A DNA stretch of 64,000 nt from the NCBI GenBank assembly GCA_000720845.1, contig JODU01000005.1, positions 62,001 to 126,000 on the forward strand, read 5' to 3'. Below the pieces are notes generated by a model that saw only the letters and a list, made by a program, of their open reading frames with translations, was not told the DNA's origin and ran no database searches. Numbering within the stretch: the first letter of the stretch is position 1; each line of letters begins with the position of its first letter. Below, in pieces: positions 1-9,390 of the stretch. The stretch is from Kitasatospora aureofaciens. GTDB lineage: Bacteria > Actinomycetota > Actinomycetes > Streptomycetales > Streptomycetaceae. Made by a program: the position numbers and the translations under genes.

Positions 1-2
1 AC

Positions 3-728
3 GCGCGCACCCTGAAGCCGCGCGACGTGATCACACTCGCCGACGAGAAGGGCGCCGCGCTCGACTCCGAGGCACTGGTCGCGGACCGGGACGGCGGCTA
101 CCTGGTCTCCTCCGAGACCGAGCCGTCCGTCCGCCGCTACTCCCGCACCGGCGAACTGCTCGGCCGCCTGCCCGTGCCGGAGGACCTGCGTACGGCCCCC
201 GCGGGGCGGGCCCGGGCCAACGGAAGCTTCGAGGGGCTCACGCTGCTCCCCGGCGGCCGGACCCTGCTCGCCTCGATGGAGTACCCGCTCGACGGCGACC
301 CCGCCGACCTGGTCCGCTTCCAGACCTGGCAGCGGACGCGGCACGGCGACTTCCGGCCGGGCGCCCGGTACACCTACCGGACCGACCCCGGCCTCGGCGT
401 CTCCGAGGTCACCGCGACCCCCGACGGCCGCCTCCTCGTCCTGGAGCGCGGCTTCACCGCCGGCGTCGGCAACACCGTCCGCCTCCAGCTGGCCGACCGG
501 CCCGGCCGCGGCACCGCGCTGCACAAGAGGCTCCTCGCCGGCCTCGTCGACTGCCCTTCCCTCGGGGCCACCGCCAGGCAGCCGCAGCCCAATCCGCTCC
601 TCGACAACTTCGAGGGGATGGCCGTGACCGGTCGTACCGGGGGCCGCCTGGAGGTCCTGATCGTCAGCGACGACAACCAGAACGACGCACAGACCACCCG
701 CTTCCTCAGGCTCCGCGTACGCGCCTGA
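3..728 (+). CDS. esterase-like activity of phytase family protein (5' end outside window)
   Basis: The reading frame is open from the first bases of the window, so the true start lies upstream; an internal GTG at 27 is unlikely to be the start because coding sequence (RTLKPRD) continues before it. The visible 240 or so residues show the repeated beta-propeller strands of the phytase-like esterase family (Pfam Phytase-like): blocks such as DSEALV, SFEGLTLL and DNFEGMAV, each placing an acidic residue before a hydrophobic strand, and a C-terminal SDDNQNDAQTT segment. Proteins of this family are usually secreted and of uncertain substrate; a signal peptide would be outside the window. It ends 100 bp before the ABC exporter and is probably a separate transcription unit. 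Confidence 0.8.
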   Translation, partial: ARTLKPRDVITLADEKGAALDSEALVADRDGGYLVSSETEPSVRRYSRTGELLGRLPVPEDLRTAPAGRARANGSFEGLTLLPGGRTLLASMEYPLDGDPADLVRFQTWQRTRHGDFRPGARYTYRTDPGLGVSEVTATPDGRLLVLERGFTAGVGNTVRLQLADRPGRGTALHKRLLAGLVDCPSLGATARQPQPNPLLDNFEGMAVTGRTGGRLEVLIVSDDNQNDAQTTRFLRLRVRA

Positions 729-828
729 TCACCCGGCCGATTGTTTCGGCGGGATGAAATCCCCGCTCGCACGCGTTGGTGCCTTCCGGTAGATCAGGTG
801 AGCAGGACGACCGACCGGAGGGCACGGC

Positions 829-3800
829 GTGGAAGCGCAACGGGGCTGGGTGCGACGACTGGCGGGCTACGCCTGGCGGAATCCCAAGGATGTCGTCCTC
901 GCACTCGGGGCCTCGCTGGGCGGCATGGCCGTCATGGCCTTCGTCCCGTTGATCACCAAGGTGATCATCGACGACGTGATCGGCACCAAGACCCGGGACA
1001 TGGCCGTCTGGGCCGGCCTCCTGATCGCCGCCGCGCTCGTCGTCTACGTCCTGACCTACATCCGCCGCTACTACGGCGGCCGGCTCGCCCTCGACGTCCA
1101 GCACGACCTGCGCACCGACATGTACGGGACGATCACCCGGCTCGACGGCCGGCGGCAGGACGAGCTGTCCACGGGACAGGTGATCGGGCGGGCGACCAGC
1201 GACCTCCAGCTGATCCAGGGCCTGCTCTTCATGCTCCCGATGACCATCGGGAACGTCCTGCTCTTCCTGATCTCCCTGGTGATCATGGCGTGGCTGTCCC
1301 TGCCGCTCACCCTGGTCGCGCTGGCCGTCGCCCCCGCGCTGTGGTTCATCGCCCGCCGCAGCCGCACCCGGCTGCACCCGGCCACCTGGTACGCGCAGGC
1401 GCAGGCCGCCGCCGTCGCCGGGGTGGTCGACGGTTCGGTGAGCGGCGTGCGTGTGGTGAAGGGCTTCGGGCAGGAGGAGCAGGAGACCGGCAAGCTCCGG
1501 GAGGTCGGACGCAGGCTCTTCGCCGGGCGGCTGCGCACGATCAGGCTGAACGCCACCTACACCCCGGCCCTCCAGGCCGTTCCCGCGCTCGGGCAGGTCG
1601 CCATGCTCGCCCTCGGCGGCTGGCTGGCCGTACGCGGGCACATCACCCTCGGCACCTTCGTCGCCTTCTCCACCTACCTCGCCCAGTTGGTCGGCCCGGT
1701 GCGGATGCTGGCCATGGTGCTCACCGTCGGCCAGCAGGCCCGGGCCGGCACCGAGCGCGTCCTGGAGCTGATCGACACCGAGCCGGCCATCGCGGACGGC
1801 ACCAAGACCCTGCCGGCCGACGCGCCCGCGACCGTCGAGTTCGACGACGTCGCCTTCGGCTACGACACCGGCGACGGGGAGCCGCGGACCGTACTGGACG
1901 GGCTCTCCTTCGAGATCCGCGCCGGTGAGACCCTCGCCGTCGTCGGCTCCTCGGGCTCCGGCAAGTCCACCGTCTCGCTGCTCCTGCCGCGCTTCTACGA
2001 CGTGACGCGCGGCGCCGTCCTCGTCGGCGGCCACGACGTGCGCGAGCTGACCCTCGACTCGCTGCGGGCCGCCGTCGGCCTGGTGCCCGAGGACTCCTTC
2101 CTCTTCTCCGACACCGTCCGCGCCAACATCGCCTACGGCCGCCCGGACGCCACCGACGAGGAGATCGAGGCCGCCGCGCGGGCCGCCCAGGCGCACGGAT
2201 TCATCACCGAACTGCCCGAGGGCTACGACACGACCGTCGGCGAGCACGGGCTGACCCTCTCCGGCGGCCAGCGCCAGCGCGTCGCGCTCGCCCGGGCGAT
2301 CCTCACCGACCCCCGGCTGCTGGTCCTCGACGACGCCACGTCCGCCGTGGACGCCAGGGTGGAGCACGAGATCCACGAGGCGCTGAAGCAGGTCATGCGG
2401 GGCCGCACCACGCTCCTGATCGCCCACCGCCGCTCCACCCTCGGCCTCGCCGACCGCATCGCCGTCCTGGACCGGGGCCGCCTCGCCGACCTCGGCACCC
2501 ACGAGGAGCTCCAGGCCCGCTCCGCCCTCTACCGGCGGCTGCTCACCGACCCCGACGAGCTGGGCGGCGTCTCGCCCGGCCACACACGCCCCGCCGCGAA
2601 GACGGAGGACACGTCGGTACGCGACGAGCTGGACGCCGAGTTCGACGCCGAGCGCGGGGTCACGCCCCGGCTGTGGACCGGCGACCGCGCGCCCAAGGAC
2701 ACCGCTCTCGCCGGCACCCCGGCCACCCCGGAGCTGCTCGCCCAGGTCGACGCGCTGCCCCCGGCGAACGGCACCCCGGACATCGACGAGGCGCGGGCGG
2801 TCCGGCCCGAGTCGTCCTACGGCCTGCGACGTCTGCTGCGCGGCTTCCGTACGCCGCTGCTGATCAGCCTCGCCCTGGTGGCGATCGACGCGGGCATGGG
2901 CCTGCTGCTGCCGGTGCTGATCCGCAACGGCATCGACGACGGCGTCACCCAGGTCGCCCTCGGCGCGGTGTGGGCGTCCTCGTTGCTCGGCCTGGTCGCC
3001 GTACTCGCCCAGTGGGCGGCCCAGACCGGCGAGATCCGGATGACCGGCCGGACCGGCGAGCGGATCCTGTACTCGCTGCGCCTGAAGATCTTCGCCCAGC
3101 TCCAGCGGCTCGGCCTCGACTACTACGAGCGCGAGCTGACCGGCCGGATCATGACCCGGATGACGACGGACGTGGACGCGCTGTCGACGTTCCTGCAGAC
3201 CGGACTCGTCACCGCGTTCGTCTCGGTCGTCACCTTCTTCGGCATCATGGTCGCCCTGCTTGTGATCGACGTGCAGCTCGCGCTGATCGTCTTCGCGACC
3301 CTGCCGCCGCTGATCATCGCCACGTACTACTTCCGCCGGGCCAGCGTGAAGGCGTACGAACTCGCCCGCGAGCGGGTGTCCACGGTCAACGCCGACCTCC
3401 AGGAGTCGGTGGCGGGCCTCAGGATCGTGCAGGCCTTCCGGCGCGAGCGGGACGGCGGGCGGCGGTTCGCCGAGCGCAGCGACAGCTACCGGCAGGCCCG
3501 CATCCGCGGACAGTGGCTGATCTCGGTCTACTTCCCGTTCGTGCAGCTGCTCTCCTCGGCCGCCGCCGCGGCCGTGCTGGTCGTGGGCGGCGGGCGGATC
3601 GACGACGCCACGCTGACGACCGGCGCGCTGGTGGCGTACCTGCTCTACATCGACCTGTTCTTCGCGCCGGTCCAGCAGCTCTCCCAGGTCTTCGACGGCT
3701 ACCAGCAGGCGTCCGTCTCGCTGGGCCGCATCCAGGAACTGCTGCGGGAGCCGACCTCGACCCGGGCCGCCGACAAGCCGTCCGAGGTCACCTCGCTGCG

Positions 3801-4569
3801 CGGCGAGATCGCCTTCGAGGACGTGCACTTCTCCTACGGCGGCGAGGACGCGGCGGAGACCGCGCTCGCCGGCATCGACCTGCGCATCCCGGCCGGGCAG
3901 ACCGTCGCCTTCGTCGGCGAGACCGGAGCGGGCAAGTCGACCCTGGTGAAGCTGGTGGCCCGGTTCTACGACCCGACCGCGGGCCGGGTCACCGTCGACG
4001 GGCAGGACCTGCGCACCCTAGACCTCACCTCCTACCGGCACCGGCTGGGCGTCGTGCCGCAGGAGGCGTACCTCTTCCCCGGCACCGTCCGGGACGCCAT
4101 CGCCTACGGCCGTCCGGACGCCACCGACGCCGAGGTGGAGGCGGCGGCGCGGGCGGTCGGCGCGCACGAGATGATCGCCACGCTCACCGGCGGCTACCTC
4201 CACGAGGTCGCCGAGCGGGGCCGCAACCTCTCCGCCGGGCAGCGGCAGCTGATCGCGCTGGCCCGCGCCGAGCTGGTCGGCCCGGACGTGCTGCTCCTCG
4301 ACGAGGCGACCGCGGCCCTCGACCTGGCCACCGAGGCACAGGTCAACCGGGCCACCGACCGCGTCGCGGGACGCCGTACCACGCTCGTCGTCGCGCACCG
4401 GCTGACCACGGCCGCCCGCGCGGACCGGGTCGTCGTCATGGACGGCGGGCGGGTCGCCGAGGACGGCACGCACGACGAACTGCTGGCCCTCGACGGGCGG
4501 TACGCGCGGCTGTGGCGGACCTTCGTGGGCGCGTCCGAACCCGAGGAGCCGGTCGGCGCGCTGCACTGA
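829..4569 (+). CDS. fused heterodimer-type ABC exporter (TMD-NBD-TMD-NBD)
   Basis: One 1246-residue chain carries two complete half-transporters of the type IV exporter (MsbA/TM287-288) class. TMD1 spans roughly residues 20-320 and NBD1 340-590; an acidic linker follows to about 670, then TMD2 to about 960 and NBD2 to the end. NBD1 has Walker A GSSGSGKST at 373, signature LSGGQ at 477 and a Walker B followed by Asp502 instead of the catalytic Glu. NBD2 has Walker A GETGAGKST at 1030, an altered signature LSAGQ at 1134 and a normal Walker B Asp1158-Glu1159. One ATP site is therefore degenerate and one is consensus, as in asymmetric heterodimeric exporters. Start: GTG at 829, with GGAGGG 6 bases upstream. 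In Streptomyces these halves are often separate adjacent genes. Substrate unknown; drug or lipid efflux is plausible. Confidence 0.93.
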   Translation: MEAQRGWVRRLAGYAWRNPKDVVLALGASLGGMAVMAFVPLITKVIIDDVIGTKTRDMAVWAGLLIAAALVVYVLTYIRRYYGGRLALDVQHDLRTDMYGTITRLDGRRQDELSTGQVIGRATSDLQLIQGLLFMLPMTIGNVLLFLISLVIMAWLSLPLTLVALAVAPALWFIARRSRTRLHPATWYAQAQAAAVAGVVDGSVSGVRVVKGFGQEEQETGKLREVGRRLFAGRLRTIRLNATYTPALQAVPALGQVAMLALGGWLAVRGHITLGTFVAFSTYLAQLVGPVRMLAMVLTVGQQARAGTERVLELIDTEPAIADGTKTLPADAPATVEFDDVAFGYDTGDGEPRTVLDGLSFEIRAGETLAVVGSSGSGKSTVSLLLPRFYDVTRGAVLVGGHDVRELTLDSLRAAVGLVPEDSFLFSDTVRANIAYGRPDATDEEIEAAARAAQAHGFITELPEGYDTTVGEHGLTLSGGQRQRVALARAILTDPRLLVLDDATSAVDARVEHEIHEALKQVMRGRTTLLIAHRRSTLGLADRIAVLDRGRLADLGTHEELQARSALYRRLLTDPDELGGVSPGHTRPAAKTEDTSVRDELDAEFDAERGVTPRLWTGDRAPKDTALAGTPATPELLAQVDALPPANGTPDIDEARAVRPESSYGLRRLLRGFRTPLLISLALVAIDAGMGLLLPVLIRNGIDDGVTQVALGAVWASSLLGLVAVLAQWAAQTGEIRMTGRTGERILYSLRLKIFAQLQRLGLDYYERELTGRIMTRMTTDVDALSTFLQTGLVTAFVSVVTFFGIMVALLVIDVQLALIVFATLPPLIIATYYFRRASVKAYELARERVSTVNADLQESVAGLRIVQAFRRERDGGRRFAERSDSYRQARIRGQWLISVYFPFVQLLSSAAAAAVLVVGGGRIDDATLTTGALVAYLLYIDLFFAPVQQLSQVFDGYQQASVSLGRIQELLREPTSTRAADKPSEVTSLRGEIAFEDVHFSYGGEDAAETALAGIDLRIPAGQTVAFVGETGAGKSTLVKLVARFYDPTAGRVTVDGQDLRTLDLTSYRHRLGVVPQEAYLFPGTVRDAIAYGRPDATDAEVEAAARAVGAHEMIATLTGGYLHEVAERGRNLSAGQRQLIALARAELVGPDVLLLDEATAALDLATEAQVNRATDRVAGRRTTLVVAHRLTTAARADRVVVMDGGRVAEDGTHDELLALDGRYARLWRTFVGASEPEEPVGALH

Positions 4570-4653
4570 CGCGTTCGCGCAACCGTGCGACACGTGTCCT
4601 GCGTCCGTACATCCGTACGTCGTCAGTGATCGCCCGAGGGAGGGGGACCGCCA

Positions 4654-5046
4654 GTGGGCCGGGCCGGTGCCGCAACCCGCCGTCGGCTGGCGCTCGGCAC
4701 GGCCGTGCTGAGCGTCACCGCGCTGCTCGCCGTCGCGATGCCGCAGGAGGCGCAGGCCGCCGCGGGCTGCGCCGGCCGCAAGGTGCGCACCCTCCACTTC
4801 GCCACCGGCTCCGTCCTGGTGCACAAACGCGGTGGCTACGTCTGCGCCGTCACCGTCCCCGGGAAGCCGGGCACCAAGCGGCAGATGTCCGTGAGCGTGC
4901 GGGCCCGCGGCGGCCGGGCGGTCGTGGACGCGGGCCGGTTCGCCTACCGCGCCGGTCCGGTGACCGTGCACGCAGGGAAGCGCTGCGTGTGGGTGACCGG
5001 AAAGGTGGCCGGTGGCTCGGTCAGCTCCGGCTGGATCCTCTGCTGA
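4654..5046 (+). CDS. small secreted protein with four cysteines
   Basis: A 130-residue protein with a clear Sec signal peptide: a twin-Arg-rich start (RRRLALG), a hydrophobic stretch to about residue 30 and a likely cleavage after AQA-A near residue 35. The mature part of about 95 residues is beta-rich and basic and carries four Cys (in GCAG, YVCA, KRCV and the final residue), enough for two disulfides. I do not recognise the family. GTG at 4654 is preceded by the purine-rich GAGGGAGGGGG, which supports the start. The gene lies 84 bp after the ABC exporter and 63 bp before the S37 peptidase, all on the same strand; co-expression is possible but not shown. Confidence 0.75.
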   Translation: MGRAGAATRRRLALGTAVLSVTALLAVAMPQEAQAAAGCAGRKVRTLHFATGSVLVHKRGGYVCAVTVPGKPGTKRQMSVSVRARGGRAVVDAGRFAYRAGPVTVHAGKRCVWVTGKVAGGSVSSGWILC

Positions 5047-5109
5047 CTCTGGTGTCGCGGGAGTTGCTCCGATAGCTTCCGGCGGACATCGGTTTCACAG
5101 GGAGGGTGC

Positions 5110-6534
5110 ATGCGCAAGGCGCTCAGATGGCTGCTGGCGCTCGTGGTGCTCATAGGCACCGTCAGCACGGCGGGGGCGGCCACCGCCGCCGAGCCGAAGG
5201 CCGTCGACATCAAGGACCGGCTGCTGTCCGTACCGGGCATGAGCCTGATCGAGGAGAAGCCGTACCCCGGCTACCGCTTCTTCGTCCTCAACTACACCCA
5301 GCCGGTGGACCACCGGCACCCGTCCAAGGGCACGTTCCAGCAGCGGATCACCGTGCTGCACAAGGACGTGAACCGCCCGACGGTCTTCTACACCGGCGGC
5401 TACAACGTCTCCACGAACCCCAGCCGGCGCGAGCCGACCCAGATCGTGGACGGCAACCAGGTCTCCATGGAGTACCGCTACTTCACGCCGTCCCGGCCCG
5501 CCCCGGCCGACTGGTCCAAGCTGGACATCTGGCAGGCCGCCAGCGACCAGCACCGCATCTTCGAGGCCCTGAAGCCGGTCTACTCGGAGAACTGGATCTC
5601 CACCGGCGGCTCCAAGGGCGGCATGACCGCCACCTACTACGAACGCTTCTACCCGCGGGACATGGACGGCGTCGTCGCCTACGTCGCCCCCAACGACGTG
5701 GTGAACAAGGAGGACTCGGCCTACGACCGCTTCTTCGCCCGGGTCGGCACCGAGGAGTGCCGCGAGAAGCTGGGCGGCGTGCAGCGCGAGGCGCTGGTGC
5801 GCCGCGCGCCGCTGGAGAAGAAGTACGCGGCGTACGCGGCGGAGAACGGCTACACCTTCGACACCATCGGCAGCCTCGACCGCGCCTACGAGGCCGTCGT
5901 CCTCGACTACGTCTGGGGCTTCTGGCAGTACAGCACCCTCGCCGACTGCGCGGACATCCCGGCCGACGCCGAGAACGCCACCGACGAGGCGATCTGGGAC
6001 TCCGTCGACACGATCTCCGGCTTCTCCGCCTACACGGACCAGGGCCTGGAGACCTACACGCCGTACTACTACCAGGCGGGCACCCAGCTGGGCGCGCCGA
6101 CGATCCACTTCCCGCACATCGAGAAGAAGTACATCCGCTACGGCTACCAGCCGCCGCGCAACTTCGTGCCCCGCTCGATCCCGATGAAGTTCGAGCCGTG
6201 GGCGATGCGGGACGTCGACACCTGGGTGAAGCACAACGCCCGTCAGATGCTGTTCGTGTACGGCGAGAACGACCCGTGGGGTGCCGAGCCCTTCCGACTC
6301 GGCCACGGTGCCCGTGACTCCTACGTCATGACCGCGCCCGGCATGAACCACGGCGCGAACGTGGCCGGTCTGGTGCCCGACCAGAAGGCCCTGGCCACGG
6401 CCCGCATCCTGGACTGGGCGGACGTCGCCCCCGCCAAGGTCCAGGAGAACCCGTCGGCGGCCAGGCCGCTGGCGGCGTTCGACGCCAAGCTCGACGCGCG
6501 GGACGTCCAGCGCGAGCCGGCGCTGCGCCCGTAA
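5110..6534 (+). CDS. secreted S37-family prolyl tri/tetrapeptidyl aminopeptidase-like serine peptidase
   Basis: A 474-residue alpha/beta-hydrolase peptidase resembling the Streptomyces PS-10/S37 family (secreted tripeptidyl aminopeptidases). An N-terminal signal peptide (KALRWLLALVVLIG, Ala-rich cleavage near residue 27) exports it. The nucleophile elbow TGGSKGG puts the catalytic Ser at residue 168; Asp388 in GENDPWG and His414 in MNHG fit the rest of the triad. Long stretches with W/Y-rich loops (YTGGYNVST, YYYQAG) match the family. ATG at 5110 follows GGGAGG by 4 bases. Likely role: extracellular release of short peptides from proteins during growth on protein or mycelium turnover. The gene converges on the lipoprotein downstream, and the two share a terminator hairpin. 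Confidence 0.88.
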   Translation: MRKALRWLLALVVLIGTVSTAGAATAAEPKAVDIKDRLLSVPGMSLIEEKPYPGYRFFVLNYTQPVDHRHPSKGTFQQRITVLHKDVNRPTVFYTGGYNVSTNPSRREPTQIVDGNQVSMEYRYFTPSRPAPADWSKLDIWQAASDQHRIFEALKPVYSENWISTGGSKGGMTATYYERFYPRDMDGVVAYVAPNDVVNKEDSAYDRFFARVGTEECREKLGGVQREALVRRAPLEKKYAAYAAENGYTFDTIGSLDRAYEAVVLDYVWGFWQYSTLADCADIPADAENATDEAIWDSVDTISGFSAYTDQGLETYTPYYYQAGTQLGAPTIHFPHIEKKYIRYGYQPPRNFVPRSIPMKFEPWAMRDVDTWVKHNARQMLFVYGENDPWGAEPFRLGHGARDSYVMTAPGMNHGANVAGLVPDQKALATARILDWADVAPAKVQENPSAARPLAAFDAKLDARDVQREPALRP

Positions 6535-6559
6535 GGGCGTCCCGTCCACCGCGGTGACC

Positions 6560-6588
6560 GTGCCCGGCCGCTCACGGCGGCCGGGCAC
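6560..6588. terminator. bidirectional terminator hairpin between convergent genes
   Basis: A perfect 12-bp inverted repeat (GTGCCCGGCCGC / GCGGCCGGGCAC) with a 5-base loop sits 25 bp after the peptidase stop. The stop codon of the convergent lipoprotein gene (6572-6574) lies in the loop, so one hairpin can serve both directions. There is no U-run, which is usual for Streptomyces. Confidence 0.7.
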
Positions 6589-7195
6589 AGCCCACCGGGC
6601 GCGCGCCGCCGAGCCGGACGTACAGACCCGTCGAGGCGGGGCAGTCCGCCCGGTCGGCGACCGCGTCGACCACCTTGAACCGCACCCCGCGCCCGCCCTC
6701 GCCGTCGCACACGGCCTCGCGGACCCTGCCCGCGCCGGTCTCGCGGACGCAGTCGCCGACGATCGTGCGCGGGCCGCCCCCGCCGCCCGGATCGCCGGGG
6801 TGCGGCGGTCGCAGCTTGCGCATGCAGGCGTAACCCCGGGGCACGGCCCCGTCGCCGTCCTCGTCGGCGGACGGCCGCCGCTCACTGATGTGCAGGACGA
6901 AGTCGGTGGTGGCGGGGCACGGCGGGCCGTTGCTCGCGCGCCCGTCCTCCCGGGCCACCACCCGGGCCGCCGCCCGCTCGCTGGCGCAGGGCACCTCGGT
7001 GGGGGCGACGGCGCCGAACGAACTGCACTCGCCGACCGCCAGGAACACCGCCCCGTACCCGGACGGCCGTACCGGGGCCGCCGCGGAGCCCGCCACCTCG
7101 CCGCTTCCTGACGGGCCGTGACAGCCCGTGAGGAGGGTGGCACCCAGCACGGCACACAGCAGGGCGTGCACCCCCGCGGCCCCTCGCTCACGCAT
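6572..7195 (-). CDS. LppU/SCO3897-like lipoprotein with duplicated Cys-rich domain
   Basis: A 207-residue predicted lipoprotein. The first 25 residues form a type II signal with lipobox LLTG-Cys25. The mature part looks like two copies of one module: each begins with a Gly-(Glu/Asp)-Cys motif (VGECSSF, VGDCVRE), has a second Cys about 20 residues on, a Cys-Pro-Ala-(Thr/Ser)-Thr/Gly turn (CPATTDF, CPASTGL) and a closing Cys (YACMRKL, VGCARPP). This is the layout of the LppU/SCO3897 family, whose biochemical role is not established. It is on the minus strand, convergent with the peptidase; the 150 bp separating it from the GH3 gene leave room for its own promoter. Confidence 0.72.
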   Translation of the reverse strand: MRERGAAGVHALLCAVLGATLLTGCHGPSGSGEVAGSAAAPVRPSGYGAVFLAVGECSSFGAVAPTEVPCASERAAARVVAREDGRASNGPPCPATTDFVLHISERRPSADEDGDGAVPRGYACMRKLRPPHPGDPGGGGGPRTIVGDCVRETGAGRVREAVCDGEGGRGVRFKVVDAVADRADCPASTGLYVRLGGARPVGCARPP

Positions 7196-7345
7196 CGCCG
7201 TCCCCCCGGATTCCCCCGCCCAGCGTGGCCCGCCGGAGCGGGCGCACGCCAGACGCGCGGGAGGCTTTGGGCGCGGCCGCCGGGGCGCCCCCGGCGCGTG
7301 TGGCGGGCCGCGCTACGACCGGCCGCGACCGGACCGCGACCCGGG

Positions 7346-9193
7346 CTACGACCGGTAGGTCAGCCCGTGCCCGAGCGGGAGGAGCACCGTGTCCGGATCG
7401 TCGGCCCGCACCACCGGCACCGGCAGCTTCCCGCGCGGCCGCACCCGCCCGGCGATCACCCGGGCCGCCGCCCGCACCTCCACGTCGGTCCAGGAGTAGG
7501 CGGCGAGGAAGGCGGGGACGCCGGGCAGCTGGGCGACGTCGTACGGATTGCGGACGGCGACCGCGACGACCGGCTTCCCGGTCTCCAGCAGCCGCGTGAC
7601 CAGGGTGCGCTGGCTGCTGCCCGCGGTCACGTTGTACGTGGCGACCACCACCGCGTCGGCGTCCCCGGCCGCCGCGACGGCGCGGTCGATCACGGTGGCC
7701 GACGGCGCGGTGCCGGTGGACAGGGCGGTGGCCGTGAAGCCCAGCTCCGTCAGCGCGCCCGCGAGGACGCCGGTGGGCGGCCCGGTGGTGCCCGACGGCG
7801 AGGCGGGGTCGGCGCCCACGACCAGCAGCCTGGGGTGCTCCCGGCGCGAAAGCGGCAGCAACTGCCCCTCGTTGACCAGCAGCGTGGTGCTCCGCTCGGC
7901 GATCCGGTCGGCCGCGGCCAGGTGCGCCCGGGTGCCGACGGTCCGGTCGACGTCCCGGCGGCTGGTGTACGCGTCCCGGAACAGCCCCAGCTTGGCCTTC
8001 AGCCGCAGCACGCGCAGGATCGATTCGTCGAGCCGCGCCTCGGTCAGCTCGCCGTCCTTCACGGCCGTCAGGACGGCGTTCCAGGCCAGCGGCAGGTCCG
8101 GCGGGTTGAGCAGCTGGTCGACCCCGGCCTTCAGCGCCAGCACCGGCACCCGCTCGTCGCCGTACTTCGTGCGTACGCCCTCCATGCCGAGGGAGTCGGT
8201 GACCACGACCCCGTCGTAGCCCAGCTCCTCGCGCAGGATGCCGGTCAGGATGGGACGCGAGAGGGTGGCCGGGTCGCCGGAGTCGTCGAGCGCCGGGACC
8301 ACCAGGTGCGCGGTCATGATCGCGTCGATGCCCGCCTCGATCGCGGCGCGGAAGGGCGGCGCGTCCAGCTCCTCCCACTGCTCGCGGCTGTGCGTGATCA
8401 CCGGGAGGCCGGTGTGGCTGTCGGTGGCGGTGTCGCCGTGCCCGGGGAAGTGCTTGGCGCACGCGGCGACCCCGGACCGCTGGAAGCCCGTCACCTCGGC
8501 GGCCACCAGCCCCGCCACGGCCTGCGGGTCGGCGCCGAAGGACCGTACGCCGATCACGGGGTTGGCCGGGTTGACGTTGACGTCGGCGTCGGGGGCGTAG
8601 TCCTGGCGGATGCCCATGGCGTGCAGCTCGGCGCCCGCGATCCGGCCGAGGGTGCGGGCGTCGGAGCGCGACCCGCCCGCGCCGACGGCCATGGCGCCCG
8701 GGAAGAGGGTGGCGGGCTCGCCCACGCGAGCCACTATCCCGTGCTCCTGGTCGGTCGAGATGAGCACCGGGAGGCCGCGCGGCTGCTCCAGGGAGGCCTT
8801 CTGGATGCCGTTGGACAGGTCGGCGATCTGGTGCGGGTCGCGGGTGTTGTGCGCCCAGGCGAAGTAGATGACGCCGCCGACCCGGTACCTGGCGACCAGC
8901 TCGGCCGCGGTGCGGACGCCGATCTCCTTCAGGTTGGCGTCGATGTCGGCCTGGTCGGGGTCGGTGGCGGAGTGGCCGTAGACCCGCATGACGAAGAGCT
9001 GGCCGACCTTCTCCTCCAGCGTCATGCGGGAGATCAGGCCGCGGAGCTTGTCGTCGTCGGGCCTGCGGGCGTCGGCGTACGCGGTGCCGCCCCCGGCCGC
9101 GAGGGCCGCGGTGACGACCGCGGTGGCGGTGAGGACGGTACGTCTGGAGGGCTGTGCGGTGCTTCCCGTGCCGGCCGTGCTGCTGTGGTGCAC
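7346..9193 (-). CDS. secreted glycoside hydrolase family 3, beta-N-acetylhexosaminidase-like
   Basis: A 615-residue GH3 enzyme. Twin Arg then VLTATAVVTAALAAG near the N-terminus looks like a Tat signal peptide ending at TAYA, so the enzyme probably acts outside the cell. The catalytic barrel holds the NagZ-class signature KHFPGHGDTATDSH, whose His-Asp dyad acts as acid/base, and the nucleophile Asp in VVTDSLGM. A C-terminal alpha/beta sandwich (GADPASPSGTTG, VVATYNVT) is retained, unlike short NagZ enzymes. The expected reaction is removal of terminal N-acetylglucosamine from peptidoglycan or chitin fragments. The start chosen is GTG at 9193, 5 bases after GGAAGGAG; an upstream in-frame start at 9268 lacks a ribosome site and would bury the signal peptide. 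Confidence 0.88.
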   Translation of the reverse strand: MHHSSTAGTGSTAQPSRRTVLTATAVVTAALAAGGGTAYADARRPDDDKLRGLISRMTLEEKVGQLFVMRVYGHSATDPDQADIDANLKEIGVRTAAELVARYRVGGVIYFAWAHNTRDPHQIADLSNGIQKASLEQPRGLPVLISTDQEHGIVARVGEPATLFPGAMAVGAGGSRSDARTLGRIAGAELHAMGIRQDYAPDADVNVNPANPVIGVRSFGADPQAVAGLVAAEVTGFQRSGVAACAKHFPGHGDTATDSHTGLPVITHSREQWEELDAPPFRAAIEAGIDAIMTAHLVVPALDDSGDPATLSRPILTGILREELGYDGVVVTDSLGMEGVRTKYGDERVPVLALKAGVDQLLNPPDLPLAWNAVLTAVKDGELTEARLDESILRVLRLKAKLGLFRDAYTSRRDVDRTVGTRAHLAAADRIAERSTTLLVNEGQLLPLSRREHPRLLVVGADPASPSGTTGPPTGVLAGALTELGFTATALSTGTAPSATVIDRAVAAAGDADAVVVATYNVTAGSSQRTLVTRLLETGKPVVAVAVRNPYDVAQLPGVPAFLAAYSWTDVEVRAAARVIAGRVRPRGKLPVPVVRADDPDTVLLPLGHGLTYRS

Positions 9194-9390
9194 GTGCGCT
9201 CCTTCCGGAGGGCTGGTGAAGGAAACTGCCAAGGAGTCACCAATATCCGGGAAGTTTCTGCCAGTCAAGGGACCGCACAGGAGTCACCCGAAGCGAGGGC
9301 GGGACGCCCGCCGGGGAGACCGCGGGCGCGGCCGAGCGCTCGGAAGGCACCTGCTCCGCGAAGCTCTGCCGGGTGCGCGCCCGGTGCGGG

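Noticed and set aside
706..3828. Open frame of 1040 codons on the minus strand across the ABC exporter
   Set aside because: It is the antisense shadow of the exporter; the product is Gln/Asp/Val/Gly-rich with no domain, as high G+C DNA gives.
9194..9268. Longer N-terminus for the GH3 gene
   Set aside because: GTG 9193 has a good ribosome site and begins just before the Tat signal; the longer form has neither.
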